Assembly: GCF_011758565.1 (NCBI RefSeq)
Contig: NZ_JAAMOX010000004.1
Location: 1 to 64,000 of the forward strand
Direction of reading: 5' to 3'
Length of the DNA: 64,000 nt
Source: Lysinibacter cavernae
GTDB taxonomy: Bacteria; Actinomycetota; Actinomycetes; Actinomycetales; Microbacteriaceae
Part shown: one piece after another, positions 25,159-36,068 of the stretch
How positions within the stretch are numbered: position 1 is the stretch's first letter
Layout of the letters: every line of letters starts with the position of its first letter
Program-made: the position numbers and the translations under genes
Notes under the pieces: model-generated
The model's database searches: none
What the model saw: only the letters and a program-made list of their open reading frames with translations
What the model was told of the DNA's origin: nothing

Positions 25159-26349
25159 CTAGCCGAGGTCTGCGAGCCCAACCACGAGGGTTGCCAAGAA
25201 CAAGACGCCCGTCGCGACAATGCCAAATACCGCTTTGTTCAGCGGCAGCCGCACGCGGTCGCCACCAATGAGGCGGGTAATGATGCCGGCCCCGCACGCC
25301 ACAAGTGGGATCATGGCCGCAACAATAATCTGGTTTTCAAAGTAATAAATCTGCTCACGCGGCGCTGGCATGATGCCACCAGCTTCGTTGAGGCCATACT
25401 TCAGGTAGAACATCCAGACCGGAGAGATGAGCGACACAACCGTGCCGAGCAGGGCCCCGTGTTCGTACTGCCGGATGCGGTAGGCAACACGCGTCTCCTG
25501 CGGCATCGGTTCGATGCTGCGGACGTAGTTTCGGAATCCAAGAATAATGAGTACCACCGCGCCGATGAGCAGCGCAAGAAACATGAGCGTCGACGCAAGC
25601 GGAGCGATTGTGAAGCCGCCCGAACCGCTCGCGTCGAGGGCACACACGGTGCGTGGTGGCAGGAAGAGGAAGGCCGAGCCTTCACCCGTGCCGGTGAAAT
25701 CAGCTGGCCTTCTCGTTGAGCAGTACTTTTGTGGATCAACGAACATGCGCACGAGCATGCCGTAGAGCGCCGGCCACATGACAATCCAGAGCGTACTCCA
25801 TGCGATGGCTGCGGTGCCGAATCTGCCCTGCCCAGCTCTGGGATGCTTGACCGCAAGGTCGCGTGTCCCGGCCTCGGTCAGTCGACGATCGTGCCTGGTT
25901 GCCGATGCGGCGGCCGCCTGCTGGTCGGCAGCGGACGACGGACTTTGGCTGGGCATCCCAACGTGTTGGACGCGCTCGGTCGGCGCGGTTCGCGGCTGCT
26001 GGGTTGGGACCTGCACCGATTGGGTGGTCGCACGACCAGCCTGCGCGGGAGGTGTTGGTGCTGACCGCCTTGCGCCCATCGGTTCAACAGCGGAGGGCAA
26101 CTCGGTGGATGCCTTGGCATCAACATCCGCGTTTGGTACGTCGCTCCGGAGCACCTCGCGGCCAACAATGTCGCGGCTGACCACGTCTTTGCGCACAACA
26201 ATCTCGCTGACGATGTCTCCACTTGCGAGGTCACGGCTCACAACAACTTCGGAAACCACAACTTCGCTGACGACATCGCGACTGACAACCTCGCGACCGG
26301 ATGCTCCAGCGTGTTGGGAGTCACCCGCAGCGTTGTCTGACTTACTCAC
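25159..26349 (-). CDS. Membrane protein with pentapeptide-repeat N-terminus
   Basis: 396 residues, unrecognised. Residues about 18-72 are pentapeptides of the pattern (R/E)(D/V)(V/I)V(S/G), such as RDVVS and EVVVS. Next comes a Pro/Gln/Ser/Thr-rich linker (about 75-160), then a conserved-looking C-terminal region with four membrane helices: WSTLWIVMWPALYGMLV, ASTLMFLALLIGAVVLIIL, a helix near GALLGTVVSLISPVWMF, and AVFGIVATGVLFLATLVVGL. GTG 26349 has GGAG five bases upstream and is preferred; an ATG 54 bases further up has no ribosome site. The repeat is presumably cytoplasmic. Function is unknown. Confidence 0.75.
   Translation of the reverse strand: MSKSDNAAGDSQHAGASGREVVSRDVVSEVVVSEVVVSRDLASGDIVSEIVVRKDVVSRDIVGREVLRSDVPNADVDAKASTELPSAVEPMGARRSAPTPPAQAGRATTQSVQVPTQQPRTAPTERVQHVGMPSQSPSSAADQQAAAASATRHDRRLTEAGTRDLAVKHPRAGQGRFGTAAIAWSTLWIVMWPALYGMLVRMFVDPQKYCSTRRPADFTGTGEGSAFLFLPPRTVCALDASGSGGFTIAPLASTLMFLALLIGAVVLIILGFRNYVRSIEPMPQETRVAYRIRQYEHGALLGTVVSLISPVWMFYLKYGLNEAGGIMPAPREQIYYFENQIIVAAMIPLVACGAGIITRLIGGDRVRLPLNKAVFGIVATGVLFLATLVVGLADLG
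26135..26298. repeat. 15-bp coding tandem repeat array
   Basis: About eleven imperfect 15-bp units within the N-terminus of the membrane protein gene, visible on the plus strand as successive blocks of the type CTGACNACNTCGCG. Each encodes one pentapeptide. The units have diverged mainly at third positions, which indicates selection on the peptide. Confidence 0.75.
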
Positions 26350-26508
26350 GATTGCTCCAGTCTTGCGGCCGGCTAGGCTCAGGGGGAAAGCCAACACGTT
26401 CAAGACGCGACGCGTGACCCTAAACCATAAGTTTAGCGGTATTTTGCACCGTCAGCATCTCGTCAGGTAAATTCGACGGACGCACTGACCGACCATGAGG
26501 AGTCGGAT

Positions 26509-26736
26509 TCAGATCGAGCACACTCCATCGGCACAGAACCCGGCATCGGCGCTGAGTGATGGGTCGCTGGCCGACGTTGCGCTTTTAGACGCGCTCATCA
26601 TGCGGATGAGCGGTGTCCCCACTCCGTGAGCGCTCCCGTCAACCTCGACTTGCGCCGAGCCGCCACCGGTCGCTGTCGGAGCGGTGCCGCCCTCGGCTTC
26701 GGAGCTCACGTATCCAGAGGCAGCTGAATCAGGCAT
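26509..26736 (-). CDS. Small ORF coupled to dsbA, with a C-terminal Cys pair
   Basis: 75 residues. Its ATG overlaps the stop of the oxidoreductase gene by 8 bases (ATGCCTGA), a layout for translational coupling or a trace of a frameshift. The product is Ser/Ala/Gly-rich without a clear domain and ends GFCADGVCSI. FrnE-type DsbA proteins of actinobacteria typically end in a CGPDGC-like pair, so this ORF may be a displaced C-terminal tail of the upstream protein. It could equally be spurious. Confidence 0.4.
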   Translation of the reverse strand: MPDSAASGYVSSEAEGGTAPTATGGGSAQVEVDGSAHGVGTPLIRMMSASKSATSASDPSLSADAGFCADGVCSI

Positions 26737-27406
26737 CCGATGCCTCCCCGATGCTCCCGGAGGCTATCTGCTCAAGCACGCTCTGGAACGCAGCTGGCTC
26801 TTGGGCGCCAGAGACCCCATACGCGCCTTCAAACACGAAAAACGGGACTCCGTTGATGCCATAGGCACGAGCCTGGTCAATATCGGCCTGCACGTCGCGC
26901 GCAAAGGCGTCGCCTGTGAGGGCGGAACGCACCTCGTCTTGATCAAGGCCAACCTCCGAGGCGAGCGTCACGAGCTCGTCAATGCGACCAACGTGCGTTC
27001 CCTCTTCGAAGTACGCCTTGAGCAGGCGCTCCTTCATCTCGCGCTGGAGTCCTTTGCTCTTGGCAAAGTGAAGCAACTCGTGCGCTTTGAGCGTCTTGGT
27101 GTGCTGCAACGCATCAAAATCGTAGTTCAGGCCGACGCTGGACGCGATGCCTGTGACGTGGCCGAGCATCTGCTCAACCTGCTCGACGGGCATGCCTTTG
27201 TGCTTGGCAAGGAAATCGATTTCGGTGCCGGCAAAGTCAGTTGGCGTATCGGGTGCAAGCTCAAAGCTGTGATACTCGATCTCAACCGGTTTGCTGTGCT
27301 CGGAGGAGGCAAAGGCGTCGAGGGCCTCCTCGAAGCGGCGCTTTCCGATGTAGCACCATGGGCACGCAATGTCGGACCAGATATCAACTTTAATTGTGTC
27401 AGCCAT
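26729..27406 (-). CDS. DsbA-family oxidoreductase, FrnE-like
   Basis: 225 residues with a thioredoxin fold and helical insertion. The active site is CPWC in KVDIWSDIACPWCYIGKRRF near the N-terminus. Family blocks LHFAKSKGLQREM and the cis-Pro motif GINGVPFFVFEGAYGVSGAQ are present. There is no signal peptide, so it acts in the cytoplasm, as FrnE/YwbO relatives do, in thiol-disulfide exchange or polyketide-type chemistry. The coding frame stops just after GSIGEASDA, without the Cys pair usual at the family's C-terminus; that pair appears in the next overlapping reading frame. Confidence 0.92.
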   Translation of the reverse strand: MADTIKVDIWSDIACPWCYIGKRRFEEALDAFASSEHSKPVEIEYHSFELAPDTPTDFAGTEIDFLAKHKGMPVEQVEQMLGHVTGIASSVGLNYDFDALQHTKTLKAHELLHFAKSKGLQREMKERLLKAYFEEGTHVGRIDELVTLASEVGLDQDEVRSALTGDAFARDVQADIDQARAYGINGVPFFVFEGAYGVSGAQEPAAFQSVLEQIASGSIGEASDA

Positions 27407-27412
27407 GCTGAG

Positions 27413-27437
27413 TGAAACCGGGCGGCACCCGGATTCA
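27413..27437. other. Inverted repeat between dsbA and the lipoprotein gene
   Basis: TGAAACCGGG (27413-27422) and CCCGGATTCA (27428-27437) pair at 9 of 10 positions around CGGCA. No T-run follows; it lies between the lipoprotein stop and the dsbA start and may reduce read-through. Confidence 0.55.
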
Positions 27438-27459
27438 TTCCCGAGAACGGCATCCCCTG

Positions 27460-28686
27460 TTATCTGGTGAATGAAGCTGTCGCCTCGGCCGGGAGGGGCA
27501 CGATTTCCTGCGGCTTGCCCTCTACTACGATCTCGTATGATGCGAGCGTCTCAAGATCAACAACCGTTGCCCCGTCCCACGCGCCGTCCCTTGTATAGCC
27601 TCCGCCAAGCACCGCACTGAGCCCCTGCGTTGCTGGGTTGCGCCACTGCGTAACGGTCTCATGTAGTCGTTCAAGCGGCACTATTCGCTCGGTCGAGTCA
27701 GCCATTGACCGGATGGTGAGGTTTGGTCCCCCTGATGCCGAACCAAAACTTCCTGTTCCTACCACGAGCAAGGAGCGCGCACCCGTTCGAACGTCTGTTG
27801 CGATTGCTGCCCCGTGCTGATGCGAGTTACCGGTCATCTGAGCAACGGTTGTCTCCCCGGTTGCCGGGTTCAGATCAACGAGCGCCTGCCCCTGAACCGG
27901 CAGCAGGAGGTGCCCGTCACTATTCACAACGCCGTAGTGGGTCTTTTCCCACGAGGCGAGCCCGCCCTCTTGTCCAAAGGGAGCAACGCTGATCGAACGA
28001 GGTTCAAAGGTTGCCGTGTTGATGGCTGTCACGCTGAAGGAGTCGTGGTCAATTGAATAGACCTCTCCCCCGTCGTCTGAGACCACAACGTCAAACGGGC
28101 GCAGCCCAACGTCGACACTTGTCATAAAGGTTCCACTCGCGGTGTCAAAGACTTCGAGCGCGGACGGTCCGGTTCCCCTCGTCACGGCAACGTAGACGCG
28201 GGAGCCATCTGGGGAGGCCGCGAGACCGAGGCCACCTTCGCGATATTCCCCGTAGCTCAGCGTGGATGCCGGATGCTGATACCCCACCAACGCTGTTCGA
28301 GCGCCGGTCACGAGGTCAACAATGGCGAGTCCCTCAGCGGTTGCCACGTAGGCGGTTGTGCCATGGGTATCAATACCCCACGGCGCCTGTCCAACTTCAA
28401 TGCGCTGCACAACGGCATCCTGCCCCTCACGCAGCGGATCGATGACCGCGATCGCGTTGGACGCCGCGAGCGTCCCAAGCAGCAGAGTTGGTTCCGCTGC
28501 CGCGGCTGGACCGCTCTCTCCCTCGTGAGATGGCATCGGGGCAACCATGGTCGGGCCGGCCGTCAAAACCGCTGGGCTGTTGCTCTCAGGGGCGCATCCA
28601 CCAAGCAGAATACCGGCTGACGCGACGGCGACAACGCCGAGCGCACGCCGCCACAGCTTCCCGCCGGAATCACGCAAAACACCCAT
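27460..28686 (-). CDS. Beta-propeller lipoprotein (YncE-like)
   Basis: 408 residues. The N-terminus has a lipoprotein signal: Lys/Arg residues, the hydrophobic core ALGVVAVASAGILLGGC with the lipobox Cys at about 31. The rest consists of repeated blades such as NAIAVIDPLREG, GLAIVDLVTG, GSRVYVAVTRG and GEVYSIDHDSFSVTAIN, a seven-bladed YVTN/YncE-like propeller. It should sit on the outer face of the cytoplasmic membrane. Ligand and role are unknown. A strong inverted repeat (27413-27437) follows its stop codon. An AztD-like metal-binding relative is possible, since those are propellers too, but I see no decisive motif. Confidence 0.75.
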   Translation of the reverse strand: MGVLRDSGGKLWRRALGVVAVASAGILLGGCAPESNSPAVLTAGPTMVAPMPSHEGESGPAAAAEPTLLLGTLAASNAIAVIDPLREGQDAVVQRIEVGQAPWGIDTHGTTAYVATAEGLAIVDLVTGARTALVGYQHPASTLSYGEYREGGLGLAASPDGSRVYVAVTRGTGPSALEVFDTASGTFMTSVDVGLRPFDVVVSDDGGEVYSIDHDSFSVTAINTATFEPRSISVAPFGQEGGLASWEKTHYGVVNSDGHLLLPVQGQALVDLNPATGETTVAQMTGNSHQHGAAIATDVRTGARSLLVVGTGSFGSASGGPNLTIRSMADSTERIVPLERLHETVTQWRNPATQGLSAVLGGGYTRDGAWDGATVVDLETLASYEIVVEGKPQEIVPLPAEATASFTR

Positions 28687-28744
28687 GGGGTAACCGTATC
28701 GCGCGAACCTGCACCTTTCATTTGAACGGCGCGACGTTGAGGTG

Positions 28745-29686
28745 CTACACCGCGCCGGGGATGACGCGGGCCCCGTGTACTGGGCTCGTTGCCCGTAGCG
28801 CTTGGTAGCCGCGAAGGCTCAGCGCAACCTGCAGCTCAACAGCTGACTCGCCGTCGGCGGCGAGAAAAGCAATCGTTGGGCCGGACCCAGAAACGATGCC
28901 GGCGAGGGCACCGCTCTCTTCACCGAGCTCAAGCGTGTCGTAGAGATCTGGCGCCATATGGAGCGCGGCCGCCTGGAGGTCATTATGGATGCAGTCGGCA
29001 AGCATCTGTGCGTCACCGGCTCGCAGCGCTTGCAGCACCTGGCTGTCAACAACAGGCTTCACCGGAACCGGCGAAATCGCTCCGGTATGCCGGATGCGGT
29101 GCTGGTCGAGCTCCCGATACACCTCGGGCGTGCTCAACCCTTCACTCGCGGGCACGAGCACCCAGTGAAAACTGCCCTTGGCAAGTGCGGGGCTGAGTTC
29201 GTCACCTCTGCCAGTGCCTACTGCGGTTCCACCCATGAGAGCGAAGGGCACGTCGGCGCCGAGCTGTGCGGCAAGTCGGTGCAGGTCGTCGCGGCTGACA
29301 TGGGTGGCCCAAAGGGCGTCACAGGCGACAAGAACTGCAGCCGCGTCTGCGGACCCGCCCCCCATGCCACCGGCGATTGGCACGTTCTTCTCAATGCGGA
29401 GATGAACCCCACCTGCATAGCCAGTGTGTTCTGCGAGCAGCTTTGCTGCCTGAATGGCGAGATTGCGCTCGTCAACAACAAGCGCAGAAGTATCAATTGA
29501 GCCGCCAAAGACGGCAGAGAACTCATCCGAGTGGGAGGCCCACACATCCTCATAAAGCGAGACGGCCTGGTAGGCAGACGCAACTTCGTGGTAACCGTCA
29601 TCCATGACGCTACCAACTTTAAAGAATAGATTGAGTTTGCCCGGGGCTCTCACGTGAACCGTGGGGGCAGACGAGGTTGGACTCAT
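28745..29686 (-). CDS. ispE: 4-diphosphocytidyl-2-C-methyl-D-erythritol kinase
   Basis: 313 residues, a GHMP kinase of the MEP isoprenoid pathway that phosphorylates CDP-ME. Visible: the N-terminal [20 protein letters not shown] block, the ATP loop [20 protein letters not shown], and the C-terminal [11 protein letters not shown]. Supplying isopentenyl diphosphate by this route is normal for actinobacteria. The ATG at 29686 lies upstream of the conserved APGKLNL block by about 11 residues. It is followed by the lipoprotein gene after 58 bases. Confidence 0.96.
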   Translation of the reverse strand: MSPTSSAPTVHVRAPGKLNLFFKVGSVMDDGYHEVASAYQAVSLYEDVWASHSDEFSAVFGGSIDTSALVVDERNLAIQAAKLLAEHTGYAGGVHLRIEKNVPIAGGMGGGSADAAAVLVACDALWATHVSRDDLHRLAAQLGADVPFALMGGTAVGTGRGDELSPALAKGSFHWVLVPASEGLSTPEVYRELDQHRIRHTGAISPVPVKPVVDSQVLQALRAGDAQMLADCIHNDLQAAALHMAPDLYDTLELGEESGALAGIVSGSGPTIAFLAADGESAVELQVALSLRGYQALRATSPVHGARVIPGAV

Positions 29687-29776
29687 ATAACCAACCTAAC
29701 CCATCCGGAGGTGCCCCCAGAGCCAATACTGCACGTATCAGCATTCAATCGATCGGCGCACCCACTTCTGCGCAGC

Positions 29777-29825
29777 AAAAAACCCAGCCGCTGGGCCATA
29801 ATGGCCCCGAGCGACTGGGTTTTTT
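29777..29825. terminator. Bidirectional intrinsic terminator between ilvC and ispE
   Basis: AAAAAACCCAG (29777-29787) pairs with CTGGGTTTTTT (29815-29825), with a second hairpin GGGCCAT/ATGGCCC inside. Flanking A- and T-runs make it work on both strands. It ends the ilv transcript, 59 bases after ilvC. Confidence 0.92.
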
Positions 29826-29883
29826 GTGCAATCGTTATTCGGCCTGCCTCATTGCGGAGTCAATGCCGTGTAACCGATTATGA

Positions 29884-30975
<1,092 letters not shown>

Positions 30976-31485
30976 TTAGTTCTTGAAGACGCGTTCGGTG
31001 ATCGACTTTGAGCCTCTGCCAATTGCGAGGAGTCCCGATTGCGCGATCTCCTTGATGCCGTATGGCTCAAGCACGCGAAGGAACGCCTGAATCTTGCCGG
31101 AGTCTCCCGTGACCTCGATCACAAGAGCATCGGTCACGACGTCGATGACGCGCGCCCTGAACAGGCTCACGGCCTCAATCACCTGTGAACGCGTTGAGTT
31201 ATCAACACGAACCTTGATCAGCATGTGCTCGCGCTGCACCGATTGGCCAGGCTCAAGCTCAACAATCTTGATGACATTCACCAGCTTATTGAGCTGCTTG
31301 GTCACCTGCTCGAGCGGGAGCGAGTCAACATCAACGACAACCGTGATGCGTGAAAGCCCTTCGATCTCGCTGTGTCCAACTGCGAGCGACTCGATGTTGA
31401 AGCCACGTCGGGCAAACAGCCCGGCGACGCGCGTCAGCAGGCCGGGTTTGTCCTCGACAAGGAGGCTCAGAACGTGTGTTGTCAT
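30976..31485 (-). CDS. ilvH: Acetolactate synthase small (regulatory) subunit
   Basis: 169 residues with an N-terminal ACT domain (HVLSLLVEDKPGLLTRVAGL, then RRGFNIESLAVG) and a C-terminal ALS_ss_C domain. It binds valine and gives feedback control to the large subunit. The ATG lies 3 bases after the ilvB stop, so the two subunits are coupled in translation. Length and motifs are typical for the short actinobacterial IlvN/IlvH type. Confidence 0.97.
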   Translation of the reverse strand: MTTHVLSLLVEDKPGLLTRVAGLFARRGFNIESLAVGHSEIEGLSRITVVVDVDSLPLEQVTKQLNKLVNVIKIVELEPGQSVQREHMLIKVRVDNSTRSQVIEAVSLFRARVIDVVTDALVIEVTGDSGKIQAFLRVLEPYGIKEIAQSGLLAIGRGSKSITERVFKN

Positions 31486-31488
31486 GGT

Positions 31489-33315
31489 CTATTCCTCCTC
31501 GTCCCAGGTTGGGCTGTGATCGCGTGCGTACTGAACGTAGTTGTTGCTGACTCCCTGGGGAACCATAGGCCACACCATCGAATCGGCGCTCACCACGAAG
31601 TCAATAACAACGGGGCGATCGTTGGTCTCAAGCGCAAGTTTGATGGCCGCATCAATCTCGTCTTCTTTTTCAACGCGGATGCCGAGGCAGCCGTACGCGT
31701 CGGCCATCTTCACGAAGTCGGGAACGCGGATGGTTCCGTGACCGGTGTTGAGGTCGGTGTTTGAGTGGCGTCCGTTGTAGAACAGCGTCTGCCACTGGCG
31801 AACCATTCCGAGCGACGAGTTGTTGATGATCGCAACTTTGATCGGGATGTTGTTGATCACGCAGGTCGCGAGCTCTTGGTTGGTCATCTGGAAGCAGCCG
31901 TCGCCATCGATCGCCCACACGTGGCGATCCGGCTGGGCAACCTTCGCACCCATTGCGGCGGGAACCGAATAGCCCATCGTTCCTGCTCCACCGGAGTTGA
32001 GCCAGGCGTTTGGGCGCTCGTACTTGATGAACTGAGCCGACCACATCTGGTGCTGTCCAACGCCGGCGGCGTAGACACCTTCTGGGCCGGTCAGGGCACC
32101 GATACGCTCGATCACGTGCTGCGGGGCAAGGAGCCCATCGGTTGGTGCGGTGTAGCCAAGCGGGAACTTCTCACGCAATTCATTGAGGTAGGCCCACCAC
32201 TCCGAATAGTCTGGCGTGGTCTCGCGGGCGTGCACCTCGACCGTGTTGGTCAGATCTGCGAGCACTTCGCGTGCGTCGCCAACGATAGGCACATCCGCAA
32301 CGCGAATCTTGGAGATCTCGGCGGGGTCGATGTCGACGTGCACAACCTTGGCGTGCGGTGCGAAAAGCGCTGCCTTGCCGGTAACGCGGTCGTCAAACCT
32401 GGCACCAAGAGCGATGAGGAGGTCGGCCTCCTGCAGTGCGAGCACCGCTGGAACCGTTCCGTGCATTCCTGGCATGCCGAGGTGCTGCTCGTGGGAGTCG
32501 GGGAAGGCCCCGCGAGCCATGAGCGTTGTCACAACCGGTGCACCCGTTGCCTCGGCAAGCGCCTTCAGCTCTTCGGATGCTCGGGCGCGAACGATGCCGC
32601 CACCAACGTACAGAACAGGCTTTTTCGCCTCAACAATGAGCTGAGCCGCCGCCTGAATCTGCTTGCTGTTTGCCTTGGTCACCGGGCGGTAACCGGGCAG
32701 GTCAACCTTGGGGTTCCAGGTGAAGTCGAACTCCTCCTGCTGCGCGTCCTTGGTGATATCAACGAGCACGGGGCCTGGGCGTCCGGTCGAGGCGATGTGG
32801 TACGCGGATGCGATGGCGTTAGGGATGTCGGCGGCGCGCGTCACCAGCAGCGAGTGCTTCGTGATGGGCATCGTAATTCCGACGATGTCGGCCTCCTGGA
32901 AGGCATCCGTTCCCATGAGCGTAGAAAAGACCTGCCCTGTGATCGCAAGCAGCGGCACAGAGTCCATGTAGGCATCGGCGATGGCCGTCACCAGGTTCGT
33001 CGCGCCGGGGCCGGAGGTCGCAATACACACTCCGACCTTTCCGCTCGACGAGGCGTAACCCTCTGCCGCGTGGCCGGCACCTTGCTCGTGGCGCACAAGA
33101 ATGTGGCGGAGCTTGGTGCTGTCCATCAGTGGGTCGTATACCGGGAGGATGGCCCCACCCGGCAGTCCAAATACGTCAGTGACCCCAAGGTTTTCCAGGC
33201 TGCGAACCACGGCCTGTGCGCCGGTGATGCGCTCACCGGTTGGGGCCTGGGCTCCGCGGCCACGTGCCGCGCTGCCTCCTGGGCTGGGGATGACGGGAAT
33301 CGATTCCGTAGTCAT
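31489..33315 (-). CDS. ilvB: Acetolactate synthase large (catalytic) subunit
   Basis: 608 residues, a ThDP/FAD enzyme that condenses pyruvate into acetolactate or pyruvate with 2-oxobutyrate into acetohydroxybutyrate. Visible: the N-terminal [19 protein letters not shown] with catalytic Glu in [13 protein letters not shown], and the ThDP signature [18 protein letters not shown] to VAIINN. The N-terminus (about 25 residues, with [19 protein letters not shown]) is Gly/Ala-rich and variable. No clear leader-peptide attenuator is seen in the 109 bases upstream. Large shadow frames on the opposite strand are not genes. Confidence 0.97.
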   Translation of the reverse strand: MTTESIPVIPSPGGSAARGRGAQAPTGERITGAQAVVRSLENLGVTDVFGLPGGAILPVYDPLMDSTKLRHILVRHEQGAGHAAEGYASSSGKVGVCIATSGPGATNLVTAIADAYMDSVPLLAITGQVFSTLMGTDAFQEADIVGITMPITKHSLLVTRAADIPNAIASAYHIASTGRPGPVLVDITKDAQQEEFDFTWNPKVDLPGYRPVTKANSKQIQAAAQLIVEAKKPVLYVGGGIVRARASEELKALAEATGAPVVTTLMARGAFPDSHEQHLGMPGMHGTVPAVLALQEADLLIALGARFDDRVTGKAALFAPHAKVVHVDIDPAEISKIRVADVPIVGDAREVLADLTNTVEVHARETTPDYSEWWAYLNELREKFPLGYTAPTDGLLAPQHVIERIGALTGPEGVYAAGVGQHQMWSAQFIKYERPNAWLNSGGAGTMGYSVPAAMGAKVAQPDRHVWAIDGDGCFQMTNQELATCVINNIPIKVAIINNSSLGMVRQWQTLFYNGRHSNTDLNTGHGTIRVPDFVKMADAYGCLGIRVEKEDEIDAAIKLALETNDRPVVIDFVVSADSMVWPMVPQGVSNNYVQYARDHSPTWDEEE

Positions 33316-33382
33316 TCGTATAGTTCTTTCGACTGTCTCAAGCGATGTGAATAAAGAGTGAGTGACTTCCGGGCCAACGAAC

Positions 33383-33416
33383 GGTAGCTGCCACGAACAA
33401 CGTCGTGGCAGCTACC
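33383..33416. terminator. Hairpin downstream of ilvD
   Basis: GGTAGCTGCCACG (33383-33395) pairs with CGTGGCAGCTACC (33404-33416). It lies between the ilvD stop and the ilvB start. The T-run is weak on the minus strand, so it may only partly end transcription and separate ilvD from ilvBHC. Confidence 0.6.
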
Positions 33417-33424
33417 AATAATCG

Positions 33425-35119
33425 CTAACCGGTTGTGGCGCCCTGAGAGGCGGAACGAACCAGCTTGGAATACTTGGCCAGAACACCGCGAGTGTAGCGC
33501 GGGGGAAGAGGAGCCCAGCCTTCTCGGCGGGCTGCAAGCTCGTCAGGGTCAACCAGTAGGTCAAGCGTGCGAGCGGCGATATTAACCCGAATCAGGTCAC
33601 CATCGCGAACAAAAGCAACTGGACCTGCGTCCACCGCTTCTGGTGCAATATGGCCGATGCAGAGTCCGGTTGTGCCGCCCGAGAATCGACCATCAGTCAA
33701 GAGTAGTACATCTTTGCCGAGTCCCGCACCCTTGAGCGCTCCCGTAATGGCGAGCATCTCGCGCATTCCTGGCCCACCCTTTGGCCCTTCGTAACGGATC
33801 AGGATGACGTCACCCTTGCTGATCTTGCCCTCGGTGAGCGCATCCATAGCCCCACGCTCGCGCTCAAACACGCGTGCTGGGCCTTCGAAGACATCGAGGT
33901 CGAAGCCCGCTGTTTTCACAACGGCACCCTCTGGGGCGAGCGAGCCGTGCAGAACAGCCAGTCCACCGTTTGCGTGGATTGGGTTGTCGAGCGTGCGAAT
34001 AACCTTGCCATCAACCGGGTCAGGGTTGAGCGCTTCGAGGTTCTCAGCAACCGTCTTACCGGTAACGGTGAGGCAGTCGCCGTGCAGCAGGCCTGCGTCA
34101 AGCAGGGCCTTCATCACAACGGGGATGCCACCGTGACGGTCGACGTCGTTCATGACGTACTGCCCAAACGGCTTGAGGTCACCGATGTGTGGAACACGAT
34201 CAGCGATGCGGTTGAAGTCGTCAAGTGTGAGATCAACTTCTGCCTCGCTCGCGATCGCGAGCAGGTGCAGAACAGCGTTGGTCGAACCGCCAAGAGCCAT
34301 CACAACCGAGATCGCGTTTTCGAACGCCTTCTTGGTCATGATGTCGCGGGCAGTGATGCCCTTCTTGATGAGGTTCACAACAGCCTCACCCGAGCGGTGT
34401 GCGTAGTAGTCGCGGCGGCGGTCTGCGCTTGGCGGAGCGGCAGAGCCGGGAAGGCTCATACCGATTGCCTCAGCAACGGAGGCCATGGTGTTCGCGGTGT
34501 ACATGCCACCACAGGCCCCCTCACCTGGGGCGATCGCGCATTCAATGCGCTTGAGGTCTTCTTCGCTCATGGTTCCGGCTTTGCAGGCACCAACGGCCTC
34601 AAAGGCGTCGATGATGGTCACCTGCTTCTCGGTTCCGTCGCTGAGCTTGACCCAGCCAGGCGCGATGGAGCCGGCGTAGAGAAAGACAGAAGCGAGGTCG
34701 AGGCGAGCCGCAGCCATCAGCATTCCGGGGAGCGATTTATCGCAACCGGCAAGCAAGACGGAGCCGTCGAGGCGCTCGGCCATCATGACGGTCTCAACGG
34801 AGTCGGCGATAACCTCGCGGGAGACGAGCGAGAAATGCATTCCCTCGTGTCCCATCGAAATACCGTCGGAGACGGAGACGGTGCCAAACTGCAGCGGGTA
34901 TCCCCCACCGGCGTGCACACCTTCTTTGCAACCCTGGGCGAGACGATCAAGGCTGAGATTGCAGGGCGTAATCTCGTTCCAGGAACTCGCGACGCCAATC
35001 TGCGGCTTGTCCCAGTCTTCGTCTCCCATACCGACAGCACGAAGCATCCCACGTGAGGCTGCTTTCTCGATGCCGTCAGTCACTTCACGACTGCGTGGTT
35101 TGATATCGATTTCAGGCAT
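33425..35119 (-). CDS. ilvD: Dihydroxy-acid dehydratase
   Basis: 564 residues. The Fe-S enzyme dehydrates dihydroxyisovalerate and dihydroxymethylvalerate to the 2-oxo acids in valine and isoleucine synthesis. Visible: [55 protein letters not shown] (three conserved Cys for the cluster) and [20 protein letters not shown] chose ATG 35119 ([17 protein letters not shown]), the family start; the longer reading to 35209 overlaps the next gene. Gene order on the minus strand is ilvD, ilvB, ilvH, ilvC, so the cluster covers three consecutive pathway steps. Confidence 0.97.
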   Translation of the reverse strand: MPEIDIKPRSREVTDGIEKAASRGMLRAVGMGDEDWDKPQIGVASSWNEITPCNLSLDRLAQGCKEGVHAGGGYPLQFGTVSVSDGISMGHEGMHFSLVSREVIADSVETVMMAERLDGSVLLAGCDKSLPGMLMAAARLDLASVFLYAGSIAPGWVKLSDGTEKQVTIIDAFEAVGACKAGTMSEEDLKRIECAIAPGEGACGGMYTANTMASVAEAIGMSLPGSAAPPSADRRRDYYAHRSGEAVVNLIKKGITARDIMTKKAFENAISVVMALGGSTNAVLHLLAIASEAEVDLTLDDFNRIADRVPHIGDLKPFGQYVMNDVDRHGGIPVVMKALLDAGLLHGDCLTVTGKTVAENLEALNPDPVDGKVIRTLDNPIHANGGLAVLHGSLAPEGAVVKTAGFDLDVFEGPARVFERERGAMDALTEGKISKGDVILIRYEGPKGGPGMREMLAITGALKGAGLGKDVLLLTDGRFSGGTTGLCIGHIAPEAVDAGPVAFVRDGDLIRVNIAARTLDLLVDPDELAARREGWAPLPPRYTRGVLAKYSKLVRSASQGATTG

Positions 35120-35172
35120 GGTACGAGTGTACCGGTGAGCTGATAGCTCACCGGACACTCGTTCCGACACGC

Positions 35173-35415
35173 CTAATCGATTTTTGAAATTAACCAAAAA
35201 GCGATCCACAGCCCGAGGGCGTCAATGAGCACTCCCGCGCCAAACACGATGGCCTCATACCCCTCGGCCGCGAATGCTGAGCCGATCACATAAAAGCCAC
35301 CAAAGACCAATAAAAACGCGAAAATTAGGCCCAAAACGGTTACGAGCGATGTGGTGCCGCTCGAACGCTCCCCGTTCAAACCTGTTGCTTCACTGGATGA
35401 TACTTGTGTGCTCAC
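35173..35415 (-). CDS. Small membrane protein of unknown function
   Basis: 80 residues: a Ser/Thr-rich N-terminus of about 20 residues, then two hydrophobic helices ([20 protein letters not shown] and [20 protein letters not shown]). It starts at GTG 35415 with GGGAGGGA about 10 bases upstream, a good ribosome site. It lies 53 bases upstream of ilvD on the same strand. I do not recognise the family. Confidence 0.7.
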   Translation of the reverse strand: MSTQVSSSEATGLNGERSSGTTSLVTVLGLIFAFLLVFGGFYVIGSAFAAEGYEAIVFGAGVLIDALGLWIAFWLISKID

Positions 35416-35581
35416 GATGAATATTCCCTCCCAATAACATGCACAAATACTTCAACCATAAACTATACACGCGCGCAAACCTTCCGCTCACACCGTATAC
35501 TCGCCATCGAAGGTTAAAAACTTTCCTTGGGGGGTGACGGATTTAATCACCCAAAAATTCACACATATTTTGGAGACCACC

Positions 35582-36052
35582 GTGACAAAAAAAGACGACA
35601 ATCTTATGGCTCTTGACAAGCAGATTTGCTTTGCCCTGACGGTTGCTTCACGGAGCGTTGTGAGCGCTTACCGCGACGTTCTTGCGCCGCTCGGAATTAC
35701 CCACCCGCAGTACCTCGTACTGCTCGCACTGTGGGAAAACGAGCCACTTTCGCTCAGCAAGCTCAGCGCGCTGCTTCGCCAGGAAGCCGGCACCCTGTCC
35801 CCGCTCGTCAAGCGCCTTGAGCACCAGGGGCTCCTCACGCGCAGCCGCCTTCCTAACGACGAGCGCACACTCTCGATTGCGCTCACCGAGCGTGGCCGCG
35901 AAATGCGCAACGAGGCATCAGACATCCCAACAAAGATGGCTGAGCGCCTTGGTATGAGCCACAAGGAAATCGCCGACCTGCACGCCTCGATGATGCGTCT
36001 CATCGAGCACACCGCAAACTACGAGGCACAGGCAAAGGCCTCAGCAAAGTAG
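35582..36052 (+). CDS. OhrR-like MarR-family peroxide regulator
   Basis: 156 residues. The opening MALDKQICFALTVASR matches OhrR proteins, where the Cys in the CFAL block is the organic-hydroperoxide sensor. The winged helix follows: THPQYLVLLALWENEPLS, RQEAGTLSPLVKRLEHQG, RLPNDERTLSIALTERG. Oxidation of the Cys normally releases the regulator from the ohr operator. GTG 35582 is chosen because GGAG lies 8 bases upstream. No ohr peroxidase gene is next to it here. It diverges from the small membrane gene at 35415. Confidence 0.85.
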   Translation: MTKKDDNLMALDKQICFALTVASRSVVSAYRDVLAPLGITHPQYLVLLALWENEPLSLSKLSALLRQEAGTLSPLVKRLEHQGLLTRSRLPNDERTLSIALTERGREMRNEASDIPTKMAERLGMSHKEIADLHASMMRLIEHTANYEAQAKASAK

Positions 36053-36068
36053 TTTCAACAACACTCAG

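Noticed and set aside
31765-33354. Long plus-strand frame of 529 codons opposite ilvB
   Set aside because: It lies entirely antisense to ilvB, which has full family motifs; the frame is a by-product of high GC codon use.
33316-33424. Attenuator or T-box leader upstream of ilvB
   Set aside because: No leader peptide rich in Ile, Leu or Val codons and no T-box motif are visible; only a hairpin after ilvD.
33947-35056. Plus-strand frame of 369 codons opposite ilvD
   Set aside because: Antisense shadow of ilvD.
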